Under the pieces are notes generated by a model that worked only from the letters and a program-made list of their open reading frames with translations, was not told where the DNA came from and did no database searches. Source: an uncultured Geobacteraceae bacterium (GTDB lineage Bacteria; Desulfobacterota; Desulfuromonadia; Desulfuromonadales; Geopsychrobacteraceae). From it: a stretch of 18,358 nucleotides of DNA. The number at the start of each line of letters is the position of its first letter. The first letter of the stretch is position 1. Both the position numbers and the translations under genes were made by a program. The DNA lies in the NCBI GenBank assembly GCA_937958075.1, contig CALFFB010000030.1:1-18358 (forward strand). Reading direction: 5' to 3'. This document shows positions 5,279 through 14,294 of this stretch, piece after piece.

Positions 5279-6664
5279 TCAGCCCGGCTTATGGAGACCG
5301 AGCTTCTCCATTTTGCTGTACAACGTGCCCCTGGCAATCCCAAGGGCTGCGGCAGCCCGGGTGAGATGCCAGTCCTTTTGCTCTAGAACCGTGCGAATCA
5401 ATTCGGCTTCGGCATTGGCCAGGGTACTGTCATTAAGGGTGACGGAAAAATCCGAAGGGGCAGAGATGCGTACCTGCTCCGGCAGATCTTCCGGACAGAT
5501 TACGGTGCTCCGGCAGAAGACAACGGCGTGTTCTAAAGCGTTGGCCAGTTCACGAACGTTCCCCGGCCAGTTGTGGGCGCACAGAATCGCCATGGCAGAC
5601 CTGTTGATACCCGTGATGTTTTTTCCGGCAGCGCGCCGGTAGCGTTCGAGAAAAAAATTGACCAGCAGTGGGACATCGGAGGGGCGCGCCCGCAACGGGG
5701 GCACAGTGACGGAAATGACATTGATGCGGTAATAGAGATCCTCGCGAAAGGTTTTTTCTTTAACGGCGATGGTCAAATCCTTGTTGGTGGCGCAAATGAT
5801 ACGAGTGTCGACCTCGACCGTCGCAGTTCCCCCGACCCGTTGAAAACTCCCCAGTTCCAGCACCCGCAGCAGAGCGACCTGGGTCTGTATGGGGATATCG
5901 CCGATTTCGTCAAGAAAAATTGTTCCTTTTGAGGCGGCTTCAAAAAATCCGGCCTTGCGCGCCGTTGCCCCGGTAAAAGCCCCCTTCTCATAACCGAACA
6001 GCGCACTGTTGATAAGGGTTTCCGTCAGTGCCGCGCAGTTGACTCGGATAAAAGGCTGGTGTCGGCGGGCGCTGCGGTTATGGATGGCCTCTGCAACCAG
6101 CTCCTTGCCAGTGCCGCTTTCACCACGAATCAACACAGTACTGTCCGTTTGTGCGACCTGATTGATCTTCTCAAAGACTTCAAACATGGCCTGGTCACGG
6201 CCGATAAGGCTTTCGAAACGGAACTCTTCGCCACCACGCACCGATGAATCGCGCAGCAGAGCCTTGTGCTGGACTATCTTGTCAAGCTGATGCCGGATCA
6301 TCTCTAGGTCCAGAGGCTTGAGAATATAATCGTAGGCACCGGACTTCATCGCCTTGACCGCTTCGGCCGCTGAATCAACTCCGGTCAGTATCAGCACAAA
6401 AATATCCGGATACTGTGCGCGAATCCGGGTCAGCAGCTCTAATCCACTCATGCCTGGCATCAGCAGGTCGGTAAAGACAATATCGATGGCGCCATCAGCC
6501 AACGACTGCAGGGCTTCTGCTCCACTTTCTGCCGTAATTATCTGAAAACGTTCGTCATTCATCATGGCACGCCGAAACAGCCGACAATAGGCCCCTTCGT
6601 CATCGACATAAAGAATCCGGAACTTTTCCCGCGAACGCATCGCATCTTGCGGGTCAGGATTCAT
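5279..6664 (-). CDS. NtrC-family sigma-54-dependent response regulator
   Basis: The 461-residue protein has a receiver domain (16-130; acidic pair D21/D22, phosphoacceptor D66, K116). A sigma-54 AAA+ domain follows (about 152-378): Walker A GESGTGKE (181-188), an intact GAFTGA loop (228-233) that contacts sigma-54, Walker B GTIFLDEIGD (247-256), and the REDLYYRIN segment. A C-terminal Fis-type helix-turn-helix (about 416-456) completes it. All features needed for phosphorylation-controlled activation of an RpoN promoter are present. ATG 6664 overlaps the upstream receiver gene's stop (ATGA), and GGAGGT lies 6 bases before it, so translation is probably coupled. Proposed target, inferred: the sigma-54 promoter at 4777-4792 of the neighbouring cytochrome gene. 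Paralogues are numerous, so no gene name is given. Confidence 0.93.
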   Translation of the reverse strand: MNPDPQDAMRSREKFRILYVDDEGAYCRLFRRAMMNDERFQIITAESGAEALQSLADGAIDIVFTDLLMPGMSGLELLTRIRAQYPDIFVLILTGVDSAAEAVKAMKSGAYDYILKPLDLEMIRHQLDKIVQHKALLRDSSVRGGEEFRFESLIGRDQAMFEVFEKINQVAQTDSTVLIRGESGTGKELVAEAIHNRSARRHQPFIRVNCAALTETLINSALFGYEKGAFTGATARKAGFFEAASKGTIFLDEIGDIPIQTQVALLRVLELGSFQRVGGTATVEVDTRIICATNKDLTIAVKEKTFREDLYYRINVISVTVPPLRARPSDVPLLVNFFLERYRRAAGKNITGINRSAMAILCAHNWPGNVRELANALEHAVVFCRSTVICPEDLPEQVRISAPSDFSVTLNDSTLANAEAELIRTVLEQKDWHLTRAAAALGIARGTLYSKMEKLGLHKPG

Positions 6665-7074
6665 GGTCGCACCTCCGGACTGATCTCGGATTGCCGCTGT
6701 GTTACCGCTGCCGCCGCACCGATGAGCCGGCGCAATTCATCCGCAAGCCAGGGTTTATGCAGGACACCATAGAGCCTTTCCTCAGCCTGAAATTGGTCCA
6801 GAGCCCCCATATCGGCAAAGCCACTGAGCAAAATGCATTGCGCGCCGGGACTCAGGATGGCGGCCTGCCGCAGAAACTCCATGCCGTCCATACCGGGCAT
6901 GCGATAGTCGGAAATGACAACCTGGACACTTCCCAGATTCCTGATCAGGAGTAACCCGTCAGCGGCTGTTTGCACACAATATACTTCGACAGGCTCATTG
7001 ATCAGCTGACGTTTAACCACATTGAGGATGTAGATTTCATCATCGACACAGAGCACCCGAATCCTTTCAGACAT
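6661..7074 (-). CDS. stand-alone receiver-domain response regulator
   Basis: This 137-residue protein is a single CheY-like receiver: acidic pair D11/D12, phosphoacceptor D56 in VVISDYRMPG, switch Ser84 in LLSGFAD, and K107 in the HKPW motif. It has no output domain beyond a short polar tail, so it probably relays phosphate, acts as a sink, or works through protein contacts. The frame is open to 7185, but ATG 7074 is chosen because the receiver fold begins at once (MSERIRVLCVDDE) and GGAGAG lies 5 bases upstream. This start overlaps the 3' end of the kinase gene by 8 bases. The stop overlaps the next regulator's start (ATGA). Kinase, receiver and activator therefore look like one translationally coupled unit, although which regulator the kinase prefers is unknown. 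Confidence 0.87.
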   Translation of the reverse strand: MSERIRVLCVDDEIYILNVVKRQLINEPVEVYCVQTAADGLLLIRNLGSVQVVISDYRMPGMDGMEFLRQAAILSPGAQCILLSGFADMGALDQFQAEERLYGVLHKPWLADELRRLIGAAAAVTQRQSEISPEVRP

Positions 7075-9103
7075 GCGCACTCTCCACTCCGTCAAAAGGA
7101 AACCACAAAGTAAAAACCGTACCCTTGCCCACTTCGCTGCTGACGCTGATCTCACCGCGATGCTTGCTGACGATGTCATAAACAATGCTCAGGCCCAGAC
7201 CGGTTCCCACCCCTTGAGCCTTAGTGGTAAAAAATGGCTCGAATATGCGCTTCACATTTTCATCAGCAATACCACTGCCGCTGTCGCTGATAACAACACG
7301 GATTCCCGACTCCTCAGCCCGGGTTGTGATGCTGATCCGGCCCCAGCGCTCAATGGCCTGGGCAGCATTGATCAGCAGATTCATGAAAACCTGATTAAGC
7401 TGCTGCGGATAACACAACAAGGGCGGCAGATCGCCATAATCCTTGACGACATCGGCCTTGTAGCGCAGTTCATTGGCGACAATACCAACCGTGCTCTCCA
7501 GACATTCATTGATATCCGCCTGCTGCGCTGATGGCTCGTCCGCCCGCGAAAACCCTTTCAGGTTGACGACGATCCGGTTAACGCGATCTGTGCCGTCAAA
7601 ACACTCCTGTAACATCTGGGGCAGCTCGGATATGACATAATCGATCTTCAGCTTCTGCCGAAGTTGCGCCAACTCCTCAAGTTCATCGGCACTTGCGCAA
7701 CGATCAAGCAACGCCTGCTGTGAGGCAACAAAGACATTGATCTTCTGCCAGAAGTCTTGAAGAACCTCGAGATTTCCGACAACAAAGCCGATGGGATTAT
7801 TGATATCGTGCGCCACCCCGGCCGCCAACTGACCAATGCAGGCCATCTTGTCCTGCTGGAGAATGGTCGCCTGCTGATCCTGCAGGTCCCGGTAGGCAAC
7901 TTCCAGCGCCAGGCGGCTTGCCTCAATTTCATGATTGAGATTCTGCAACTCACTGGTGCGCTCCTGAACTCGTTGTTCCAGACTCTCATTAAGGCGGGTC
8001 AGGTCCTCCTCGGCCCGACGACGCTCGGCAACCTCTCTTGTCAGTTGCTCCGTCATGCGTTTTTGACTGTCGAACTGCTGGCGCAGACGCAGCTGAGAAT
8101 CCGCCAGACGCTCATCGACACGCCCGAGGATGCGGTAGGCAAAGACAAAAATAACGCCGCTCAGCAGCAGGCTGAAAGCGATGGTCCGGGAAACAAACAG
8201 ACGAAAGGCAGCGACATTGGTCGTCAGATCGTCAAGCAGAACAAAGTCCCCCACGGTGCGCTCAGCCACATCCTCAAGGGGAAAAGTACGCCCCAGATAG
8301 TTTCGCCCATCAAGCTGAATAACGGAGCCATGGGTCTGATACAGGGCTCTGTCAGAAAAAAAAGTCATAACATCGGTCGGCTCCATTGCAAGGGTCGAAT
8401 CGATCAGTACCTGTTCCTTAAGCAGATTCCAGTCGGGTTGGCGACCGAGCATTGTCATCCCCGTCTCCCAGGACTGCTGGTCAAGAAAAGCCTTGTTGAT
8501 GACTACCATAAAGTCGATGGCGGTGATATCTTTGAGTTCGCGCAGAATAGGATCGATTTCCTGTCCCAGCTCAATGTAACCGATGAGTGTCTCATCGACA
8601 TGCCACGGATAGACAAGGCGCAGGGTAAAGGTGCCATTCCCCCCCAACTCCAGTCCGGCGACAGGAACTGCCTCGGCCATAGCCCTCCGCATGGTAAAGC
8701 GATGGGGCGATTCTGTCAGATTTTCGGGCTGATAGGTCCGCAGAAAGATCGTCCCGCTCTCATCATAAAAATAAAAGTGCGTGATCCGCTGTTGCTTGCT
8801 GAGCCGCTCAAGCAGAGCCGTGCCCTGCTCCAACAGTGCTGATCTGTCGGCTCCCTGCATGGCAATCTGAAGCCCTTGCTTTTCGGCGACAAAATCAGCG
8901 ATAGACCGCATGGTGTTGGTACGACTGTGAACCAGGCTCTGTAAAACGTTCTGAACCCGCTGGTAGCGCGCTGTCAATCGCGTTTCATAGTCTTGAAGGC
9001 GAATCCGATAACTGGCATAGAGAAAAGAACCAACAAGGATAACAAAAGTCAATGTGAGAGGAATAAGAACCTGCCTTCTGATGGTTTTTTTCAGCATAAA
9101 CAC
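7067..9103 (-). CDS. membrane sensor histidine kinase, dCache_3-like sensor
   Basis: The 678-residue kinase has TM1 (about 11-30), a ~275-residue periplasmic region, TM2 (about 306-325), a long coiled coil (about 330-420) and a kinase core. The sensor segment contains FYFYDESGTIFLR...QPEN, LELGGNGTFTLRLVYPW and IGYIELG, resembling the double sensory dCache_3 family. The ligand cannot be inferred. Core motifs are the H box AHDINNP (H432), the N box around N570-N579, G1 DSGSGIA (607-613), F box FEPFFTTK (621-628) and G2 GTGLGLSI (633-640). No cytoplasmic PAS or classical HAMP domain is evident. The start is either GTG 9103 or ATG 9097, and no strong ribosome-binding site favours one. It follows the DnaJ-fusion gene by 27 bases and overlaps the receiver gene downstream. 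Confidence 0.92.
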   Translation of the reverse strand: MFMLKKTIRRQVLIPLTLTFVILVGSFLYASYRIRLQDYETRLTARYQRVQNVLQSLVHSRTNTMRSIADFVAEKQGLQIAMQGADRSALLEQGTALLERLSKQQRITHFYFYDESGTIFLRTYQPENLTESPHRFTMRRAMAEAVPVAGLELGGNGTFTLRLVYPWHVDETLIGYIELGQEIDPILRELKDITAIDFMVVINKAFLDQQSWETGMTMLGRQPDWNLLKEQVLIDSTLAMEPTDVMTFFSDRALYQTHGSVIQLDGRNYLGRTFPLEDVAERTVGDFVLLDDLTTNVAAFRLFVSRTIAFSLLLSGVIFVFAYRILGRVDERLADSQLRLRQQFDSQKRMTEQLTREVAERRRAEEDLTRLNESLEQRVQERTSELQNLNHEIEASRLALEVAYRDLQDQQATILQQDKMACIGQLAAGVAHDINNPIGFVVGNLEVLQDFWQKINVFVASQQALLDRCASADELEELAQLRQKLKIDYVISELPQMLQECFDGTDRVNRIVVNLKGFSRADEPSAQQADINECLESTVGIVANELRYKADVVKDYGDLPPLLCYPQQLNQVFMNLLINAAQAIERWGRISITTRAEESGIRVVISDSGSGIADENVKRIFEPFFTTKAQGVGTGLGLSIVYDIVSKHRGEISVSSEVGKGTVFTLWFPFDGVESAHV

Positions 9104-9130
9104 CGCGCGGACAAAGACATGAGATACCAG

Positions 9131-11020
9131 CTATCGGTCTTTCTTCATCAACCCTGAAAACAGCCCCTTACTCTGGGGCTCCTCGCGGCGCAGATTGATC
9201 AGCCGCAGCTCGCGCAGGGCATCGGTACAGCGGGGGTTGGCCTGGACCGCCATTTCGAAGGATTTTTCCGCCTGTTTATCGCGATTCTGCGCCTGGTAGA
9301 CATGGCCCAGGTAGAGGTGGGTGACATCGGAGGCCGGGTTGATCTCGCGCGAGGTCAGCAGGATTTCGATCGCCTGGTTCTGACTGTCGCGATTGTCGGC
9401 ATCGGACTTGAACAGGGCCCAGGCGTAGTTGGTCATATACTCCGGCTCTCCGGGACTGAGCTCCACCGCCTTTTTCAGCAGTGCGGCCGCCGCCGCGTAG
9501 CGCTTGACCCGCAACAGGGCGAAGCCCTCCTGATAGGCGGCCTCAGCCTCGATGACCCGGTTGATATCGACCTTTTTCCTGGGCCCGTGCAGCAGTTCAT
9601 CGAGGTAATCGGCACGGGTTTGAGGATCACTGAGAACCGTGTAGGCCTGGCTGATGTACTGGAACATGTCGCTGATCTTGCTGCTCATCTCCTGCGACAG
9701 GCCACTGCCCAGATAGCGGTCCGGGTGGTACTCCTTGGCCAGGCGGTAATAGGCCCGCCGGACTTCGCCGCCGCTGCTTTCTCGACCGACCCCGAGGGCC
9801 GAGAAATAATCGGCATCCATCACCCGCCGGTAATCATCGAGAATCTTGCGCCGCAACTGTTCATCGACCATGACAAAGGGGCCATCCTCATGCTCATAAG
9901 CGCCTCCTTCCTGCGGAGAGCTGTGGTGCTCCAGCATTTCCGAGATAAGCAGGGCGGCGATAACCCGCTGCACCTCGCGCCGCGCCAGCGGGTAGTGGTC
10001 GAGGATCTGCTGCAGGGTTTTCTGCCCCTGACAGGCCCTGAACACAGCATCACCACGTTTGCTCAGTTGGATATCCTGAAACCGGTAATGGGGGTTGGTT
10101 GCCTGCCGCAGATATTCATCGTCGAAGGGGAACAGGAAGGTATCGAGCTGGGTCAACGACCAGTAGCGATTGATACCCTGCATGATGAGATTGGCCGGCG
10201 ACATGCGGATCTGCGTCACCTCTTTCTTGAAGGCTTTTCCCGACTCAAACTGCAGGGTTCCTGAACGCCAGGCGAAGGTGGACAGCAGCTTGTCCGTCAC
10301 CTGCCGCACCAGGGCATCATTCAGATCTTCCGGGGTCAGCACCCCCATCTCAATCAGTTCGGTCCCCTGCAGCCGCCCCGAGGCGCGGCTGCGCTCCACC
10401 GACAGATCGCACTCGTCCTGGGTGAGAGCGCCCTCCTTGACCAGCATCCGTCCGAGACATTCACTGAGCACATTGGAACGGGCAAAGATCGGGTAACCGT
10501 CTTTGATATAGATGATTTTTTTGGCGCTCTGATGTTGCAGATGCAGAAGCCCCGTCGCTTTGTCAACATACAGCCGGTGCAACTGCATGGGGAGGGTGTA
10601 ATCACCAATGGGAAGGATTTTTGCCGGCGCGATGCGGGCTTTTCTCTGGGCGACAAAAAAACGCTCCAGCACCCGCCGCAGATCAGCGCCGGAGAAGGGC
10701 TTAAGGAGAAAATCATCAACTCCGTATTCCTCCCTGGCGGCGGCGAGCTGTTCCGGGCTGTGATAGGTTGTCGTCATCAGGACGACGGGCAGTTTGCGGG
10801 TTTTTTCATGCTTGCGCAAAGCATGGCAGAGGCTGGCGCCGGAGATCTCCGGCATGTTGATGTCGATAAGGACCAGATCGAAATCTTCGGTGAGGAGTTT
10901 GCGCATTCCCAACGCACTTCGATCCACCGACTCTACATAAAAGCCGGCGGCGGACAGGGTTTGCTGCAAGGAATCGCGCACCCCCTTGTCATCGTCGATA
11001 ATCAGGATATTTTTACGCAT
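9131..11020 (-). CDS. response regulator with PATAN (DUF4388), DnaJ and TPR domains
   Basis: This 629-residue multidomain protein has an N-terminal receiver (1-120; D9/D10, phosphoacceptor D53, K107). A DUF4388/PATAN-like region follows (about 140-270, containing GRMLVKEGALT and ELIEMGVLTPEDL), then an uncharacterised helical linker. A J domain (about 404-475) carries an intact HPD motif (432-434), the signature for stimulating Hsp70/DnaK ATPase. A TPR-like C-terminal region (about 490-610) completes it. No membrane segment, signal peptide or DNA-binding domain is seen. A phosphorylation-controlled chaperone adaptor or scaffold is a reasonable inference, but the client is unknown. ATG 11020 has GAGGGG 6 bases upstream. 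The gene starts 24 bases after glnE and ends 27 bases before the kinase. Confidence 0.85.
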   Translation of the reverse strand: MRKNILIIDDDKGVRDSLQQTLSAAGFYVESVDRSALGMRKLLTEDFDLVLIDINMPEISGASLCHALRKHEKTRKLPVVLMTTTYHSPEQLAAAREEYGVDDFLLKPFSGADLRRVLERFFVAQRKARIAPAKILPIGDYTLPMQLHRLYVDKATGLLHLQHQSAKKIIYIKDGYPIFARSNVLSECLGRMLVKEGALTQDECDLSVERSRASGRLQGTELIEMGVLTPEDLNDALVRQVTDKLLSTFAWRSGTLQFESGKAFKKEVTQIRMSPANLIMQGINRYWSLTQLDTFLFPFDDEYLRQATNPHYRFQDIQLSKRGDAVFRACQGQKTLQQILDHYPLARREVQRVIAALLISEMLEHHSSPQEGGAYEHEDGPFVMVDEQLRRKILDDYRRVMDADYFSALGVGRESSGGEVRRAYYRLAKEYHPDRYLGSGLSQEMSSKISDMFQYISQAYTVLSDPQTRADYLDELLHGPRKKVDINRVIEAEAAYQEGFALLRVKRYAAAAALLKKAVELSPGEPEYMTNYAWALFKSDADNRDSQNQAIEILLTSREINPASDVTHLYLGHVYQAQNRDKQAEKSFEMAVQANPRCTDALRELRLINLRREEPQSKGLFSGLMKKDR

Positions 11021-11044
11021 ACATGGCCCCTCAGCGCTTATTGA

Positions 11045-14000
11045 TCACGGTGTCTGCGGATTCAGATAATACTCCATAAGCTCTCGAATCTGTTCTGTTT
11101 TCTGTCGATATTCCGTCATGAATGCCTGTTCCGGCTGCTGCTGTTCCCGGCGGTAGCCGAGGCTGCGCGCCACCTGGCGGAAACTGGCTCCGCGCATAGA
11201 CAACTCATTAATGGATTGATCATAGAGTAACCGCAATTTGTTTTCGAGTCTCCGTAAAAATTTATAGCCGTTTATCAAAACCTCCGACTCTGCCTGGGGC
11301 AACACCTGATGCCGGGCCATGATCTCCAGCAGCTCTATGGTATTCTGCCTTTTCAGCTCAGGGATGTCGGCGGCATATTTAAGCTGCAGATACTGGGTGA
11401 CGAACTCCACATCAACCAGCCCGCCGCGCCCGGTTTTGATATTGAGCAGGTCGCCACTCTCTTTGGCGATTTCCTGCTCCATACGCTGCCTGAGGCGGTA
11501 AATTTCCGCCTGCAGATGCTCCGGCAGGGGGCGGTCAAAGGTCAGCTCGACAATGGTGTGCTGCACCCTGTCGCGGAAAGCGTCGTTACCGGTGACCGCG
11601 CGCGCTTTGGTCATGGCCTGACGCTCCCAGGGCTGGGCCGATTCACAGTGATAGCGCTTAAAAGCCGCCAGACTGGTCACCAGCGGGCCCTGGTTGCCCG
11701 ACGGGCGCAGGCGGGTGTCGATTTTGTAAACGAAGCCTTCGCGGGTTCCCAGGGTCAGAATGGTGATGATGCGCTGGGCCAGCTTGGCGAAATATTCATG
11801 GTTGCTCAGTTGCCGGAAGCGTTGAGCATCGGTGCCCCGTGCCGGTCGGGTTTGGCCTTCTGCTTCATAGATAAAGATAATATCGAGGTCGGAGTGATAA
11901 TTCAGCTCGTGACCACCCAGCTTGCCCATGCCGACCACAGTAAAGGCGGTTTCACTATCCTGTCCGTCGGCAAAGGGGATGCCGAAGCGCGGAATCAGCT
12001 CCTGCCGCGCCATGGTGCAGGCGGCTTCCAGGCAGATTTCCGCCAGCAGGGACAGCTGTCTGGTGGTATCCCGCTGGCGCAGGCTGGCCTGCAGATCATT
12101 CAGGGCAATACGCAGGAACTCCTCGTTGCGATAGCGCCGGATCAGATCCAGTTGATGTTCAAAATCCTCGCCCTGCGCCAGCTGGTCCTCCAGCTCTGCC
12201 GCCATCTCCTGCCTGGTCTTGGACACCACGGCGTAGGATTGGGAGACCAGGGTGTCCAGCAGTTCAGGGCGTTGGATAAAGATGCGTGACAGCATCTGGC
12301 TGGAGCCGAACAGGGTGACCAGCAGCTTGGCGATGGCGGGGTTTTCCGCGAGCAGGGAGAAAAAGGAGCTGCGAGCGCGGATGCCGTTGAGGAAAGCGTC
12401 GAGGTTGTTCAGGGCCTGATCCGGGTTGGGCGACTCCAGAAGCTCACGCAAGAGCAGCGGCGCCAGCTTGTCGAGGCACCGCCGGCCGCGCCGGGTCATA
12501 CGCCGACCCGTCACCTCGCCACGGAGAAAAGCCATGGACGCGTAAGCCGCATCGGGATTGGAAAAACCCTTTTCCTCCAGCAGGTCCTTGGCCAGGTCAC
12601 TGTCAGCGTCACTGCTGAGGAGAAAGCGCACCTCGGGGCTGAGGTGTTCGGGCTCTTCGTCGGATGAATGAAAGAGGTCATTGAAGATGGCGTTGACCGC
12701 CTGCCGATGCTCCTGCAGCTGCGCCGCGAAGACTGCCGTATCGGCAAATCCGCAGCGCCGGGCGAGAACGGTGAAGGAGCGATCATCTTCCGGCAGACAG
12801 TGGGTCTGCTGCTCCTGAACCACCTGAATCCGGTGCTCCACCGTTCGCAAAAAGCGATAGGCATCCCTCAGTGTCTGATGATCCGTACCACTGAGCATCT
12901 CCTCCTCATGCAATATCTCCAGCATTTTCAAAGAATTACGATGCTGCAATCGGGGCCTGGTGCCGGCATTGACCAGCTGCTGCGCCTGGATGAAGAATTC
13001 GATCTCGCGGATGCCGCCGACACCGAGCTTCAGGTTACGCTCATGCTCCTTGTCACGGTCCAGGCTGGCGTTGATCTTCTGCTTCATGACCTTCATGTCT
13101 TCGATCATGCCGAAATCAAGGTAACGCCTGAAAACAAAAGGCTTTAAGCGCTTGAGCAGCTCCTCCCCCAGGGCAATGGAACCGGCGACAGGACGGGCCT
13201 TGAGCATGGCGGCCCGCTCCCAGCTCTGCCCCCAGGATTCATAGTAGATTTCCGCACCATCCAGAGAAATGGCCAGGTCACCGCTGTTGCCGTCGGGACG
13301 CAGACGGGTATCGACCCGGAACACGAAACCGTCTTCGGTAATCTGGTGCAGAGCCCGGGTCACCATTTCCGCCAGCTTGACGAAATAACGGTGCAGACTG
13401 AGCTGCTCATTACGCCGTCCGCCGGTGGTTTCTCCACGGGTTGAGGAATAGCAGTAGATCAGGTCGATATCGGAGGAAAAATTCAGCTCCTGACCGCCGA
13501 ACTTGCCCATGCCGAGGATGGTCATCCGTGCCGGTTGCGGCGGCCCCTCATCCGACTCCTGCAGCGGCTCGCCATAATCGGCCTGCAATTGCCGGCTGCA
13601 CAGCTCGCAGGCGCGCTGCAGACTGGCGGCAGCCAGTCCGGACAGCTCCAGCATCACCTCTTCCAGGGAGGCAAGGCCGCACAGATCGCGGCCCCCGATC
13701 CGCAGAACCTGCTGCGCCTTGTAGCGACGCAGGCCGGCCTTCAAACCGGGAAAATCGGCATCATCGGCAATCCGTTCACGCAGATCAGCCAGCATCCGCG
13801 CTTCATCGCGGGCGTTCAGCAGCTCGCCGTCGACAAACAACTGCCGGAAATAATCCTGGCTGCGACAAAGGATACCGGCCAGAAAGGCGGAACCTCCGAG
13901 AATGGTCAGCAGATAAGAGCGCTGGCGGGAATCCCCGAGGACAGGCCGTAAAAAGGATGGCTCAACGACATCGGACAGGCGCTCCAGATTGTTCAACGCC

Positions 14001-14206
14001 GCGTCGGGATCGGCCGTCTGCTCGGCCTGAATCAGGATATCGGCCAGCATCTCCGGTTCGTTGAGCTGCTGGTGTAAAAGGCGCAGATTGGTGGCCGCCC
14101 GTTCGCAGTCGAGCAACGGCATTCCGGCACACCAGGACTTCACAATGGCGGAATCTATCCCTTTGTGCCTTAACTGATCAATCATCTTGTTGCGATCAGG
14201 CAGCAT
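11045..14206 (-). CDS. glnE: bifunctional glutamine synthetase adenylyltransferase/deadenylylase
   Basis: GlnE adds AMP to, or phosphorolytically removes it from, glutamine synthetase according to PII and glutamine levels, so it sets ammonium assimilation. The 1053-residue product has the diagnostic duplicated nucleotidyltransferase motifs: GMGKFGGQELNFSSDID (232-248) in the deadenylylating half and GMGKLGGHELNYHSDLD (759-775) in the adenylylating half. Both carry the catalytic Asp-X-Asp (D246/D248, D773/D775), and each is followed by an RLRP segment. It is about 100 residues longer than E. coli GlnE but colinear, and both active sites look intact. The AAAGG before ATG 14206 has 7-base spacing. 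It follows mtnA by 88 bases and precedes the DnaJ-fusion regulator by 24, consistent with one operon. No glnA or glnB is in the window. Confidence 0.95.
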   Translation of the reverse strand: MLPDRNKMIDQLRHKGIDSAIVKSWCAGMPLLDCERAATNLRLLHQQLNEPEMLADILIQAEQTADPDAALNNLERLSDVVEPSFLRPVLGDSRQRSYLLTILGGSAFLAGILCRSQDYFRQLFVDGELLNARDEARMLADLRERIADDADFPGLKAGLRRYKAQQVLRIGGRDLCGLASLEEVMLELSGLAAASLQRACELCSRQLQADYGEPLQESDEGPPQPARMTILGMGKFGGQELNFSSDIDLIYCYSSTRGETTGGRRNEQLSLHRYFVKLAEMVTRALHQITEDGFVFRVDTRLRPDGNSGDLAISLDGAEIYYESWGQSWERAAMLKARPVAGSIALGEELLKRLKPFVFRRYLDFGMIEDMKVMKQKINASLDRDKEHERNLKLGVGGIREIEFFIQAQQLVNAGTRPRLQHRNSLKMLEILHEEEMLSGTDHQTLRDAYRFLRTVEHRIQVVQEQQTHCLPEDDRSFTVLARRCGFADTAVFAAQLQEHRQAVNAIFNDLFHSSDEEPEHLSPEVRFLLSSDADSDLAKDLLEEKGFSNPDAAYASMAFLRGEVTGRRMTRRGRRCLDKLAPLLLRELLESPNPDQALNNLDAFLNGIRARSSFFSLLAENPAIAKLLVTLFGSSQMLSRIFIQRPELLDTLVSQSYAVVSKTRQEMAAELEDQLAQGEDFEHQLDLIRRYRNEEFLRIALNDLQASLRQRDTTRQLSLLAEICLEAACTMARQELIPRFGIPFADGQDSETAFTVVGMGKLGGHELNYHSDLDIIFIYEAEGQTRPARGTDAQRFRQLSNHEYFAKLAQRIITILTLGTREGFVYKIDTRLRPSGNQGPLVTSLAAFKRYHCESAQPWERQAMTKARAVTGNDAFRDRVQHTIVELTFDRPLPEHLQAEIYRLRQRMEQEIAKESGDLLNIKTGRGGLVDVEFVTQYLQLKYAADIPELKRQNTIELLEIMARHQVLPQAESEVLINGYKFLRRLENKLRLLYDQSINELSMRGASFRQVARSLGYRREQQQPEQAFMTEYRQKTEQIRELMEYYLNPQTP

Positions 14207-14220
14207 AAAGCGACCTTTCC

Positions 14221-14253
14221 AAAAAGGGCGGCAACAGCACCGGTACAGCGCCC
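14221..14253 (-). terminator. weak hairpin plus T5 between mtnA and glnE
   Basis: On the minus strand GGGCG pairs with CGCCC (14253-14249 with 14230-14226) around an 18-base loop containing the palindrome ACCGGT, followed directly by TTTTT. It ends only 14 bases before the glnE ATG, overlapping its ribosome-binding region. A partial terminator or attenuator separating gatAB-mtnA from glnE is possible, but the 5-bp stem is short for a strong terminator. Confidence 0.3.
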
Positions 14254-14294
14254 GGACAGGAGCGACAGCCCTCCGGCTGACTCCGGTACGGCCG

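Noticed and set aside
7075..7185. Upstream extension of the stand-alone receiver gene to 7185
   Set aside because: It would overlap the kinase C terminus by over 110 bases, and the receiver fold starts at the ATG at 7074, which has its own ribosome-binding site.
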